Shown: positions 50,930 to 62,271, counted from the first letter of the stretch. The stretch: 64,000 nucleotides of DNA from Epiperipatus broadwayi (GCA_028023455.1 JAQFVV010000042.1:4111739-4175738), one strand, 5' to 3'. Notes: generated from the letters alone by a model not told the origin. Made by a program: numbers and translations.

Positions 50930-51910
50930 GTTTTTTGTCAATTCTGCAAATGATTTTTACTAAAATTATCTCTTTGGGTTCAAGTCAATCAAAAGAACAA
51001 GCTGAATTTAAATTCAATAAATTGCATCCAAGCACTTAGAGAAGTTTTGGGGGAAAACATTGAGTATTAATTGTTATTTTGCATTTGATTTATGATTTCT
51101 ATAGTGATTAATAAACTAGAATATTGTCAAATTCTAAAAGAACAATCATCAAATAAATATTAACATGGATAAGAATATGTGATATGGTGATTTCATATCT
51201 CCAAAACTTATTACAGCATTTTAAGGGGGTGGAGGAGTATAATGGAAATGGGAACAAAAAGTGGACATTATTTAAATCTTCTCGATTTTGAAGATGGTAT
51301 AATGCTTCAGAACTGTGGGAAATAATGCAATGAGTATCATATGAAATCAAGAGATGAAAGAGAAATGTTAAAAATGAGTTAACTAATATTGCTATTAAAA
51401 AAAAGAGAGGAGAAAATAAAAATTAGAAGTTATGAGTTATAAGTATCTTGGTTAGATTATTAATAAGAATTGGAGACCTTATTGGGATAAAATTAATTAT
51501 AGAATTAAATGTGGATGGTGTGCTTTTGATAGGAATTAATATCAATGGAAGCATGCCTATGTGCTTTGGATGGAAGAATTTAGACATTTTGTAGAAGAGC
51601 TGCCTGTAGATAGTAGGCTATATAAGAAAATGAATTATAGTATTAACAAGGAGGAATTAAAAGTAAAATACATGAGTGAAAAATCGAATAAGTATTACTA
51701 ACATTATTAATGGAGTTGGGCTGAATAAAATAAATGGCCAATTGAAATCTTGAACTGGATCGTAAGAAACTAAAAAATCTAGAGAGATAAATGATGGATT
51801 GAGATAAGGAAGTTTATGCGAGTCTACTAATTAAAAACTATGGATTAAAAAATAAAAAAGAATTAAACATGGAGAGATCTTCATCTGGTTGAAAATGATA
51901 ATTTATGAAC
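50930..51910 (+). mobile_element. Degenerate LINE reverse-transcriptase segment
   Basis: Translation in shifting frames gives HLEKFWGKTLS/ALREVLGENIEY (50990-51070), a decayed palm motif LDFEDGIMLQNC (where active RTs have F-A-D-D) at 51278-51320, and YELYKYLG at ~51430, the YLG turn after the RT palm. The 3' end 'attgaaatcttgaactggat' matches the other LINE tails. Many stops and frameshifts; inactive. Confidence 0.6.
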
Positions 51911-52677
51911 TGAGATTTTTATTATTATTGTAGTTTAAAATGGAACCTTCAACTTTTGTCGTCACTTTAAACATTTTGCTAAATTGCACAGGGTATAATA
52001 ATATATATATATAGATTTTTTGATTCAATAGTTAGAATGTCTTTTGCACTTTATAGTTAAGCTTTTATTAATATGTTAACTAAACGGTACACATTTGTTC
52101 CATTATAAAAGTTGAATGAAAATTGTATGCTATTTACAAACCATCCCCAAAGCATTGGTCACTATGAAAAACTTTTACCTTTCTAAGTATATATATTCTG
52201 GTTGTCTTTATCCAACTTGCTAAATATATATTCTTGATGTCTTTATCCAATAAATTAAATTTTTTAAGAAAACAATCCACTCTATACCATTTATAATGAT
52301 CATACATTTTTTTGACAGTAACGTATACTTAAAAATAAATGGCCATTTTTGGCTGTTCTTTTAATTCCTTCACCATTCTGTGAATATATAACCGTGTGTG
52401 TGTACGTGCATACATATGCATAAACACGCCCATACTTTCTCACGTAGATAGTTAAATCATTCAACCGTTTTATTCCGTAGTTTGTTTATTTATTTTAAAC
52501 TTTTGTAATAATTTGATACTAGTTTAAATTTTGGTTTAATGTGTAGCTGTAAAAAGACTTCAACTTTATTATCTGTAGTTTTTGGCCTGGTTTTTGTGGT
52601 TGATTCACTTCTATTGTGGCTTTTTTCCTAAACTTTTTCTTTTGCTAGTCTCATGCTTCATTTATTTTCTGGTTTAG

Positions 52678-52769
52678 ATGCATCTCCCTCAGGTCGAACA
52701 AACTTCCTGACTTTGCCGCAGGATAAAAGTAAAAGTAGGATGCCAGGAAGACCCAGTCACTTGGGATAG
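52678..52769 (+). CDS. RUNX: Candidate alternative RUNX exon (51-nt cassette or early terminal exon)
   Basis: Seen: a long pyrimidine tract (from ~52619) with a branch-point-like CTAAAC ends in ggtttag at 52677. The exon then opens AT-GCA, exactly as the constitutive exon at 55750 does, so it would be read in the same phase: D-ASPSGRTNFLTLPQDK. Two outcomes are possible. Splicing at the donor AAA|GTAAAA (52729) gives a 51-nt exon, phase 1 to 1, adding 17 residues in frame. Reading through adds SKSRMPGRPSHLG and stops at TAG 52767-52769, with an AATAAA at 52928. The second gives a protein lacking both later exons and VWRPY. A further donor (TTA|GTAAGT, 52779) would make a stop-containing 101-nt exon. 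The block is richer in G+C than its surroundings. Known: vertebrate RUNX1a uses an alternative terminal exon at this same intron. No transcript evidence is available, so this is a prediction. Confidence 0.4.
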
Positions 52770-52927
52770 TAGCTGTTAGTAAGTACTAGGGAACTGCGTG
52801 CTCTTTATGAGTTATAATTTATGAGATGAGTTTTATAAGACTTGCTCACACACGCACCTCGACCAATGTCATGCTTTTGTTGTGAGAAAATTCCCTCCCT
52901 CTGCACGTGTAATTCCACCAACTGGAA

Positions 52928-52933
52928 AATAAA
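52928..52933 (+). promoter_or_regulatory. Possible poly(A) signal for the short RUNX isoform
   Basis: AATAAA 159 bases after the TAG of the candidate alternative exon, followed by a modest GT-rich stretch (tttgcttgtc). It matters only if the alternative exon is used as a terminal exon. Confidence 0.3.
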
Positions 52934-53354
52934 GCACCCAATTTGCTTGTCAAGGTAATTTGAATTGTAATATTCTTCAATACATCTGTCTTAATAAACT
53001 TGGCAGGTAGAATAAAAATATATTCCAGTCACATAATAATGATGATGAGTTTGCTTTTTATTACTCTCAATTTTATTGATTAATCTAACGGCTGTAAAAA
53101 AAAATGCATCTTAGAATTACTTAGTGATATAATAGGAAGCGAAATGTTTGTTTTATATTTTAAAATTGGTAACGAATGGACAATTGTATATTCTAGTTTG
53201 TTTGTTTTTTTTTAAAAAAAAAAAAGAGTGAAAAGGTAAAATAAGAATGGCAAAAATAATTTTTATTTGATTTCTTAATTATTTTTTAACATTTTATAAA
53301 GATGTGTGTGGTTGAATATGTATTCTGTATACATCATATAGTGAGGTTTTGTTA

Positions 53355-53562
53355 AAGCTTAGCGCATCTGGTTGCCACAATCATGACTTGGAATTTTGAA
53401 CTGAAAAGAGCTGAAATTTTTAAATAAGCTTGGTGTTCTTTTTTTACTTCTAAATAACTTCTCTACAGCCACGCTGGTTAGCCATCCAATTATTTATGTT
53501 AAATAGGTATCTAATACAGTTTGATTAATCTGAATTAGTCATATAAGCATGATGCATTGCAT
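53355..53562 (+). repeat. Family D SINE copy
   Basis: Box A-like 'agcttagcgcatctgg', then 'gacttggaattttgaactga' as a box B relic, and the body 'gccatccaattatttatgtt', 'aaataggtatctaatacag'. Its right edge abuts the target site of the family F element at 53582. Confidence 0.5.
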
Positions 53563-53581
53563 AAAACAAAACACTATTATA

Positions 53582-54021
53582 TATGTATTAAATGGATTAT
53601 GTCCTGTACATGAGGAGTCAAATTGACCTTAGGTCAACATGGGTGTGACAAAAATCTCGACCTCAGCGTGGCCTTTGAGCATTCCATCATCAGATTTTCA
53701 ATTGGGTGGACGGTTGAAGAATTGGAGTGTGGAGTAGATTGAAGCCTGTTCATTAAAGTATGAGGATTGGCTATCTTAATATATGTCTGAGCACTTATAG
53801 CATATATGTGTGGAGGTGGTAATCTGGACCAACTGATGATTGCTGGTTTAGCATGAAATATGTATGTTGGTGATTATTTATCTTTTCAACATATGTGTGT
53901 TCAAGTGTATCAGTGTTATGAGATAGTGTGGAGAGTGGTAGTCGTGTGAAAGTCTGTGCTCATATACCCTATATATTACATATATAGACACAGGTATATA
54001 ATAAGACTGTGTGTTTCAGTT
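53582..54021 (+). mobile_element. Family F 440-bp retroposon-like element, intact with target duplication
   Basis: Flanked by AAAACACTATTATA at 53568-53581 and 54022-54035, a perfect 14-bp duplication, so the ends are certain: 'tatgtattaaatggattatg' ... 'ctgtgtgtttcagtt'. It has no terminal inverted repeats, no A-tail and no ORF. A ~14-bp duplication suggests LINE-driven insertion, which makes it SINE-like. Reversed copies exist at 7076 and 46275; the central 'ccaactgatgattgctgg' core is shared with 17590 and 23270. Confidence 0.85.
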
Positions 54022-54144
54022 AAAACACTATTATAGTAATATACTATAACTTTCACAATTAGGAAAACAGTAATGTAAAACTCCTAACAAATTGATAAGG
54101 TAGTATTTTTTCAAATCTAAACTTGTTTATTGTATTTAGTTGTT

Positions 54145-54320
54145 TTAAACAGCTCATTGGGGGGAGGGGGATTCGCATTAGGGCAGTATGCTGGATGAAT
54201 AGACTCTACTTACATGTTAGCCAATGATGAAGGATTTTATTCTTTTCTGGCTCGGCCTTCTAGTTAAGAATAGTTGGAAAGCAAAGTTTCAGTCCCTAAA
54301 GAAACTAGGTTAGTTGGACG
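54145..54320 (-). repeat. Family D SINE copy, minus orientation
   Basis: 'cagctcattggggggagggg' (3' end with a G-run), 'atgttagccaatgatgaagg', 'agttaagaatagttggaaag'. Head missing. Confidence 0.4.
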
Positions 54321-55219
54321 AATCAATCTTATAACTACAAAGAAAATGCACTTATTCAATGTGCATTTACAATGCTGCCTTGCTATGTTTTATCCTTTAA
54401 AAATAATAAAATATATATTTTAAAAATAAATTTAACTATGGGCTCATTGCCCATAGAATATAGCAAAAGACCACAACATTGTTGTTGTGTTTTAATTTTG
54501 TGATTAGCTCATCTGTCCAATTCGGATTAATTTAGGACTTTAATTTCTTGCTAAAAATATCATAATACTCATTTGTTAATTAATTATTGAATGCTATCTA
54601 GATTATCATTTGGAGAAAGAAAAAATATTGACTTATTTAGAAATCTTTAATTATCAGGGGAAAAAATTGAACCCATGCAGATTAGGGATGATGGACTAAA
54701 ATATTTAAAGATTCATAAATTTGTCAACCTTCTTCCTAAGATAGAGCTATACATATTCATTATTGTTTCTATTTTTATGGGTTGTTTTGATTAATTCTAA
54801 GTAAACATTGCAGATAAAATAGATGTAACATTGTATACATTTTCTCTCTTTGAAATAAGATTTATTCTCATTAAGGAAAGATGGATAATCTTATATCTAA
54901 TTGAATGAATTAAAAAATTGATAAGGATTGGAACAAATAGAATTTAATGGAAAGTTATCTTTTTAAGTAGTGATATGCATTCTTATTTTTGTTATTGAAT
55001 TATTTATGTTATATATACTTAAAAGTTCTGTGATTAGTAATAATTATTAATATATTTCTCTTAAGTGAATAAAATCAAAAGTATGAGTGCCGGAAGTTTG
55101 ACAGTTGTAAATCAAATTTTAGTAATTTGAATTAAAATTTAATAGCAAGTTGCTTAACTAGTTAAACACATCTTTATTATTGTTGTTGAATTATACATAC
55201 ATATTTATATATAATGTAG

Positions 55220-55480
55220 TGGTCACTCATTGGAATCAGATCCCGACTGTGTAAAATTAAGATTTTTTCTCCCAAATAGTTAACTTGTAGCCAATTTAGG
55301 TAATTGGCCAATATTTCTCAATAAAATGATATCTAGTTCTTTTTAACTTGAATGGAAAACTGCTCAAATCATCGCTCTGAAAACTGGAAAGCCTAATAAA
55401 TAATTCTCTTTTCAAATTTTTCTATTAGAGCTTTGGAAAAGTATTTTCTATATAGTGGACTATGTAGCAGCTATTTTTCC
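55220..55480 (+). repeat. Family D SINE copy near a RUNX exon
   Basis: Box B relic 'ggaatcagatcccgactg', body 'ttgtagccaatttaggtaat', 'ggaaaactgctcaaatcatc', end 'tagagctttggaaaag'. It ends about 270 bases before the RUNX exon at 55750. Confidence 0.5.
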
Positions 55481-55677
55481 ACTTACCTACAATTATATAT
55501 AAGTCTATGGGTGTATCTGAATGAAGGTTGCTAGAATAGCCAGTGAAAGATCTTAGATCTTTCACTGACTATTTAAAATGCAAGTATTTATAGAAAAAAT
55601 AAAAAATGTTAAACATTAGTATCAATAGATGTTTTACATTTAAAGTTTTCTCTCTATAGTGCTGAATTTATAGAAAT

Positions 55678-55701
55678 CCATATATATATATATATATATA
55701 T
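55678..55701 (+). repeat. (TA)n microsatellite
   Basis: An uninterrupted TA tract about 50 bases before the acceptor of a RUNX exon. Confidence 0.85.
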
Positions 55702-55749
55702 TATAGTTACTTATTTAAGAGTTTCTAAAATGTATTATTTTTGTTTTAG

Positions 55750-55959
55750 ATGCACCTGGTTTACCTCCATCCATGGCAGACCCTCACTGGTCTGCATATC
55801 CTCATTATTCTCAATATTTAAGCAGTACACTATCTGCTACAAGACCAGGAAGTGCTATTACTATTCCTACTGCATCATACGCTACTGAGCCTTCTACAGC
55901 TCTTCCGTCCCTTCCAGCTCCTCAGCGGGATGGACCTTTAACTTCTAGCCAACTCACTA
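55750..55959 (+). CDS. RUNX: RUNX transcription factor, penultimate coding exon
   Basis: Seen: acceptor ttgttttag at 55749, donor CTA|GTAAGA at 55960, 210 nt (70 codons), phase 1 at both ends. Joined to the previous exon it reads SQSQ-DAPGLPPSMADPHW, followed by SAYPHYSQYLSSTL and a Ser/Thr/Pro/Ala-rich tail ending DGPLTSSQLTS. Known: vertebrate RUNX proteins have a corresponding exon beginning with Asp after PQSQMQ and containing a Trp-Ser-Tyr...Tyr-Gln-Tyr-Leu core; the Trp/Tyr cluster here matches that transactivation-domain segment in position and spacing. The region is low-complexity and presumably disordered. Its last base A joins GT of the final exon to form Ser. The ATG at 55773 is an internal Met, not a start. 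Confidence 0.9.
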
Positions 55960-56354
55960 GTAAGATTTATTTAGTTGCTTATTAATAAAATTAATGTAAA
56001 CAGCTGATTATAATAAATTTTAAGACAATATTAATATTAGATGTGTTTATATGAAAAGCTGAAATAATCATATCCTATCAGTGTTTAGAAAATATCTTAT
56101 TTGATGTTAATACTATATTGCTGATATATGTTTAAAATCTTTTTTTTTCCTTCCCTGCTAAATATATATATAGAGAGAGAGAATTTTTTTTTTAATTCAA
56201 TATTATTTAATAATTTTTTGTTACATTTAAAATGTTAATAGAAAATTTGTAATTTTGTTATTTTTTTTGTCTTAAATAATATGCAATAAATATCAGTAGT
56301 GACTCCTAATTATAATTTTTAAAAAGTCACATAACATTAATAAATGTGTTTTAC

Positions 56355-56765
56355 CAGTTCTTACTTATGGATCTGAGACTTGAACACTTAATAAAAGAGC
56401 AATTCAGAGACTTCAGACTACTCAAAGAAGTATGGAGAGATGCATGTTGGGAGTAACAAAAAGAGATTGAAAATGAAATATATAGGAAGAGAACAAGTAG
56501 GTGTTACTGACATCATTGAAAGAATTAAGAAATTGAAGTATTGCTAGAAGAGATGATAATAGATGGACAGTTGAAATCTTAAACTGGATTCCAAGAGATT
56601 GTAAAAGACCAAGATAGAGACCACATGTGAGATAGATGAATGAAATAAGGACATATGTAGAGGTGATATGGAGAAAAGAGACTAGAATTCAGAAAAGATT
56701 GATTGAACTTGGAGAGACCTTTATTCTGCAGTGGATTGGCAATGGTTGATAATAATATTGATGAT
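56355..56765 (+). mobile_element. LINE 3' fragment
   Basis: 'accagttcttacttatggat' translates VLPVLTYGSET then a stop, with RAIQRLQTTQRSMERCMLG, the same protein as at 7801-8061, followed by 'ttaaactggattccaagaga' and the end 'ctgcagtggattggcaatgg' with a (TGA/TAA) tail. Third copy of the lineage at 7555 and 8537. Confidence 0.75.
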
Positions 56766-59404
56766 ATAATGTTTTTTCATAACATTATATACAAATATTG
56801 ATGTGTATTAAAAAAAAGTTTAAATTACACCGACAAATACGATGGACCTACAGAACATTCCAACTCTAGCTATATAAAATGTTGTCCAACATCATCAAAA
56901 GTGAATGAAATAGAAAGAACATAGCAATTCTTATGGGTAAATGCTTCACTAATCTATAATTACATCTAGATTCCATGCTTTTGTGGAATATTAATCTTAA
57001 TACAATAAAAATACAAGCTGTGAGAATGTACAACTGAAAAAGATTGTAGACTTCCAAGTTTTGTTCATAATATTATTTCTAGATAGGAATTTGAGTGATT
57101 ATGTTTTAAAGCATTCTTTATTTTTTTTTAATATGTTGTACTTTTTGACATCAAATGTAAAGGAGCAGCATATAAAATACATGGTTCTTAGTATTGTGTG
57201 AACCATCACGGATGCATTATAAGAATGAAAGTATTTTACGTGTTTTTAAAGCAATTGTTTGGGGTTAATTGTGCATTTGTGAAATACAAACAGGGATAGA
57301 GATGAAAAGTATGGGCAAATTTCAAAAATATGTAATTTTTTCTGAATAATTATTTCACATGATATATGGTTTCAAGTTTTAACTTGAATTGGTTTATGAG
57401 AAATATTTTATTTGCAATTGTACCTTATAATAGATTAAACAGAAATTTTAACCATGACCGATTGAGGAATACAAAGGTTTTGTAACAAGTTAGATGCTGT
57501 AGATCTCTAAAAGGATAAATTATCATCTTTAAATGAGATGCCAACAAAAAATTTGATATGATATTACTCGAAAGCATGACCTATGAAAAAGATCACCTGA
57601 TATATAGAAATGAAACAAGCAATGGTTTTGGGAGGGGGGATTGATTGAAGATTGGATTAAATAGAGTTACGGTATACATTTTGACTCTAATGTAGATTAC
57701 AAAAGATTTAGGACATATTAAATTGAGGGCTCTTTTGCTGATGGGAAAGCTTACAGTTCTTACCAATAAAGGATGTGAGATAAGCAGCAAATATATTTGC
57801 TTTTATTACAGATGTGAGCTTGTTAAAAGTAGTATTAAATAACCACATCCATGGGCTATAGTAAGAAAGTATCAGAATAACACAACATATTTTTGGAAGA
57901 ATGTTAGCATTTTTTGCACTAATTGTGTCCACAGTGAGATAGTTCAAATGATAATTTAAGTGTATTTTAAACAACCAAGAAAGGATTAAAAGTTATTTGT
58001 GAAAAATGATTGTAACTTCTGGCCTGTAGATAGCTTTTACAAGATGATTTGCAAACTTGTATTGCGAATGCATCTGGCATTTGGAATTGATTTAGAATGT
58101 CGCGAATAATATTTTGAAGTCATTAAAGATTATCAGGACATCATCAATGATGGATATGGCTTGGATAATAGTTTCAGAATGTAGACGGAAATTACAAATA
58201 GTAATGATGCAAGCAGTGAGACTTGTGGAATGCTATGACTGGGTTTAAAAGGTGTGGATAATCTTATACTTTATTTGATCTATTGGTAAGATAGTTCGGG
58301 ACGGCAATTATCAGATATCTATGTTCCGCCAGAAGTTTATGTAGTGTGCTGGACAGATATTTTTAATTGACTAAATAGAGCAGTTTTAAAGTTGAGTTAG
58401 TATGCAACACAATTTGTAAGTTTGTTATCTTTTTCAAACAAGATTGATTTTTGTATTAAAAGACTAACTTGAGAAGCAGAGTAAACTTCAGTTTTATTAG
58501 AATAATTTTTAAGGAAAAAATATTTGATCAATGCCCTCAAGTATAATAAGATGCAAGTTATTTACAGAGGAGTATAATGCATTTGATTTCTTTCTAAAAT
58601 ATCATATTGTTGGCTACATTGTAGATATTAAGTTTGCTCCAACGTAGCTGATTATAGCACTTATTTGGATGGGAACCATAGTGACAATGTTAAGTTGTTT
58701 GTAAACATTGTCTGGAAAATAATATCTGTTCCAAGGTGGATAATTTCTTCAAATATTTGCTGTTTTGTAAATTTTTTTTTTTTTTTTGAGTAAGTGGAGT
58801 ACCTTAGTGAATAGTGAGCTGATGATATTGACTGATTGCTTTTAGATTAGATTTCAGGTGTTCAAGAAGTTCCAGGATGACTTGAGAAATTTGGGTGTTA
58901 TTTTTGTTAGTCTAAATGTTGTAGCATTCTGATAAAATCAGCTGATTTATTTCATTTTGCAGTTTAGAGATAAAAAGTTTTGCACATTCATTTGTGAGAT
59001 AACTTAAAAGGATGAATCAATATGTTATTTTATAATAACCTGTTAATTGATAGGAATTAGCAGTAGTTTAAAAAGTTTTTGAAGACCAACCAAGCTTTAA
59101 ATGAGAAAGATTTTGCAGTTGATAATAGTAATGACTTTACAACATTAGAAAAATCGTCAACAGTGAATTTAAATTCCACAGCAATCCACTGCTTAAACTT
59201 AAGCTTACAGATTGATACGTTATTTTGATATGTATTGGTCTTGAGAGTCACACATGCATGGTTAGAAAATGAGACAGTGGGTAGGTGGATTGAAATTTTG
59301 AAATTTGATAGAGATGCAAAAAAAGAGAATTTTGTTATATTTTATTAAAAAATTTTAAGATAAATTTTTTAATGTATAATAAAACAAAACACTAGAATCA
59401 ATTA

Positions 59405-59558
59405 TACATTTTTCAATATACCAATATATAAACAAATAAAGGCTATTGATAATTAGTTTATAGCATGACTACCATCTTGTAAAAACTGCACAAGATGGCA
59501 GTCATACCATAGGCTAATTATAGCTTTTATTTATTTATTTATATATTGAAAATTGTAG
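59405..59558. mobile_element. ~154-bp hairpin element (arms ~70 bp)
   Basis: 'tttttcaatataccaatata', 'aaaggctattgataattagt' and 'catgactaccatcttg' pair with 'caagatggcagtcataccat', 'aggctaattatagcttttat' and 'tatatattgaaaa' around a loop 'taaaaactgca'. A tiny MITE or snap-back repeat. Confidence 0.7.
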
Positions 59559-59814
59559 AGTTTATTGCAGCATTTAATTTTATTATACATATCTGTAATA
59601 TTATGGAATCATTTGAATCTGTCATGCATGATTCATGTTTACATCAACTAATTATGCTCAAATTACAAGAAACTTTTAATTGACATAAAATGTTATTTAA
59701 ACACTTGATTTTCAAATGTTAACAAACTACTAAACAAGCTAAGGCTTTTTTCTCTCAAATATCTAGCTTTTGGATCTAGTTAGTTGTAATTAACCTCTCT
59801 TAATTAGAGCATAA

Positions 59815-59925
59815 ATCTATTAAAACTCTCACCAGCTGACAAATTGTAAGCATTATGAAAGTAATTTCTTGAAGGGAGGGGTGCAGTTGAAAAAAGACTT
59901 TGTCCTGCAGTGGATAGTTTATATC
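59815..59925 (+). repeat. Family D SINE 3' end
   Basis: 'ctctcaccagctgacaaatt' and 'ctttgtcctgcagtggatag' match the family D end. 5' part absent. It lies about 190 bases before the last RUNX exon. Confidence 0.45.
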
Positions 59926-60117
59926 ATTTTTATGTTTTATTCTTACCTCATTGTAAGGCTTTTAGCTTGTTAATAAAAAACTATTATTGTATGATTACAA
60001 AATTTATATTAATTTCTCCCCTAGAAGAGGGTTGATTATATCTGTGTTGCTATTATTTTGATATTTATTGACATTTAAACACTATTTGAAATAAACTTTT
60101 TTGTTTGTTTGTTTTAG

Positions 60118-60803
60118 GTAATCTTTCTGAACATTCCACAAGTCCTGGAGCACCTTCTGATCATCATTCAATAGTCATTAAAGGAGAGCTTTCTGATCAG
60201 CGTGATCACCCTGTCGAACCTCATGCTCCGTATGTTTTTTCGCCTAATGATCAGCGTGATTTATCAGCTTCAGATCAGCATTATCCTGTTATAGTGCCTA
60301 GATATTCACATGATTTCAGATTACCAAATCCTAGACTTACTGATCCACGGCATGTTTATCCCGCTGCTCCTAGTTATTCTTATCAAACACCCACAACAAC
60401 AGTAGCATTTTTCCCTAGCAGCTCAAGTAGCCCTTATTTGGGACATGGTGGATATCCTCTTATTTCACCTGGTTATTATGGTTCCACAAATACTCCTAGC
60501 TCTAATGTATATCTCAGTCCTCCACCTGTTTTACCTACTTCATTTCTTTATCCACATATATATGCAACCCCATCCCAATCACAATTCCATACGAACATTT
60601 TTTTGCATGGAACAGAATTACGAGCAGCAATGGATGTTCTTACTCAGAGATCTGAATTAACAAGTAGACCTTCACTGGAAGTTCTACCTCCTTCTTCACA
60701 GAGCCATTCTGAAAGTTCAGAGACTGATCAACAAGCTGCCGAAAGTAGATATGGATCTAGTAATGGACAGTCTGATCCTACATCAGTTTGGAGGCCATAT
60801 TAA
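60118..60803 (+). CDS. RUNX: RUNX transcription factor, last coding exon ending in VWRPY
   Basis: Seen: a pyrimidine tract and acceptor (ttgtttgttttag) at 60117, then 686 nt open to TAA at 60801-60803. The exon begins in phase 1 (A|GT = Ser) and reads NLSEHSTSPGAPSDHH onward. Marks of the family's C terminus appear in order: FRLPNPRLTDPRHVYPAA (matches the DPRQ...SDPRMHYP part of RUNX inhibitory/activation regions), a Ser/Tyr/Pro-rich stretch, VYLSPPPVLPTSFLYPHIY, a Ser/Glu-rich acidic stretch, and VWRPY at the very end. Known: VWRPY recruits Groucho/TLE co-repressors and is the hallmark of RUNX proteins. It acts in the nucleus as a switchable activator/repressor. The ATG at 60105 lies in the intron, so translation does not start here. 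Inference: the acidic stretch and the PPPVLP block look more invertebrate than vertebrate. Confidence 0.95.
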
Positions 60804-61961
60804 GTTATTTATATTATAATAAGTATTAAAATCACATCTAGATGGTGTTACTGGAGAAATCACTTGAAAACACAACTCATTAAGACACAGAGTCTTAATG
60901 GAAAAATTTGAAGATTTTTGGAAGGTCAGCAGTTAACTGAATATATTTGATGATTATTTTTAATTATATAAATGCTTTATTATAAAATAAAAAAAACATT
61001 TATATGTATTCTCAAAAAATTAAAACCTGCAAAAATGATATAATTCCAAAATAAGTCTCAGCAGCATAAGTGGTTCTATATAGTATATTCTTCTACAACT
61101 ACTAAATAAAAATATTAAAAATGAATTATGATTATATTAGCTTTCAAGATCAATGAAATGTTCTTTTAAGAATACCGTAGACAACTGACTCTTGATTCCC
61201 AGTAGTTTTGCTGTAACTACAAAACTTTAATTAAGACTAAAATGTCTGACTTTCATTTAAAAACAAAAATAATTTAAAGGATGTGAACAAATTTTTATAA
61301 TAAAAATGATATTTACACATTTTTGTCCTTTGTATCATCAAAGATATATTTTCTTGCCTTCTATCATGTGATTTCTGTAGAAAATAAAGAACAGTAAATA
61401 ACGCACAACAGCATAAATGGCCGATAGTTTGAGATGGGAAAAAAAATTTCAGGGAAGCAAATAATATTTGTGTTGAATAGTACTGTAAAATATTTTCCAT
61501 ATATGTACAGTTATATTTTGCTTTTGATGGGCGGGTGAAAAAAAAATGTTTAAAACTGACTTACTATCACTTATGAATTGTACATTACCAGAATGTAAAT
61601 TGGTTGTTTTCATTTCATGTGATGTCAAAAAGGAACTGAAATTATTTTTTTGATTTTGAAATAGTATAATATATTTAACAGAGACACTTAAATACTGTAA
61701 ACAAACAATTATATATAATAAAAATTATATATAATATATACATACCTATATTTGTAGAGTGTTTATGTGTACGTTTTTATACATATGACTATACTCTGTG
61801 ATACCTATCTATGGTAAAATTTTCATACCTTGTTGATATGTACAAATCCTTGTATCGTAAAGATTGTTTACACATACATATATATATATTGTTTTATCTT
61901 AGAACCTGCTTGACAATCTAAATGTATTTTTTGGAACTTTTTATTTAATTTTTTTTTTAAT

Positions 61962-61981
61962 ATTATTATTTATTTATTTAT
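61962..61981 (+). promoter_or_regulatory. AU-rich element in the 3' UTR
   Basis: Overlapping ATTTA pentamers (tatttatttattta). Such elements destabilise mRNAs of regulatory genes. In a region this A+T-rich, chance occurrence is quite possible. Confidence 0.3.
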
Positions 61982-62271
61982 CAAAAAAAAAACATCTTGT
62001 ATAAATTGTTTTTACTGTATTTATAATACTATGAAAATATTTGTAGATTATTTAGTATTATAAAAAATGCAAACTCTTACATAAAATTGATTTTTTTTTT
62101 TATTTGATTTTTAAAGAAAAATAATATTTATATACATTTTTAAAATGTAGAATTATTTTTTCCAAATTTATTTTATGTTATTTTATTTTTGTGAGAGAGA
62201 GAGTGAATGAAAATTTTATGCAGCTATTCTGTTCCTAAAAACCAAAGTCTAAGGTTTCTGAAAATTCATGT

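Larger units (their letters stand above)
17159..55749 (+). other. RUNX: 38.6 kb RUNX intron
   Basis: Bounded by the donor AAG|GTTAGT and the acceptor ttgttttag, joining SQSQ to APGLPP in frame. It is packed with SINEs, LINE fragments, hAT and fold-back elements, listed separately, and the candidate alternative exon at 52678. Apart from those I see no recognisable feature in 20120-21640, 22280-23260, 23880-24740, 27000-27380, 30270-30990, 32365-33530, 33860-35595, 37470-38090, 40960-42120, 44700-46260, 46630-47490, 47600-48490, 49660-50930 and 54330-55210. Confidence 0.8.
55960..60117 (+). other. RUNX: 4.2 kb last RUNX intron
   Basis: Runs from donor GTAAGA to acceptor tgttttag and joins AGT (Ser) across the splice. 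It holds a LINE tail (56355-56765), a hairpin element (59405-59558) and a SINE tail. The stretch 57060-59300 has almost no recognisable repeats and a more even base mix; I cannot classify it. Confidence 0.85.

Noticed and set aside
57593-57974. Reverse-transcriptase-like 'IDDVLI' reading further upstream (about 58130) linked to these minus ORFs
   Set aside because: Flanking residues do not match Gypsy, BEL or LINE RT blocks; a four-residue resemblance is not enough.
60105-60117. ATG at 60105 as a start for the 232-codon frame
   Set aside because: It lies in the pyrimidine tract of the acceptor; the exon begins at 60118, and the protein starts far upstream.
60445-60660. 71-codon ORF overlapping the last RUNX exon
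   Set aside because: Shadow frame of the true VWRPY-ending frame.
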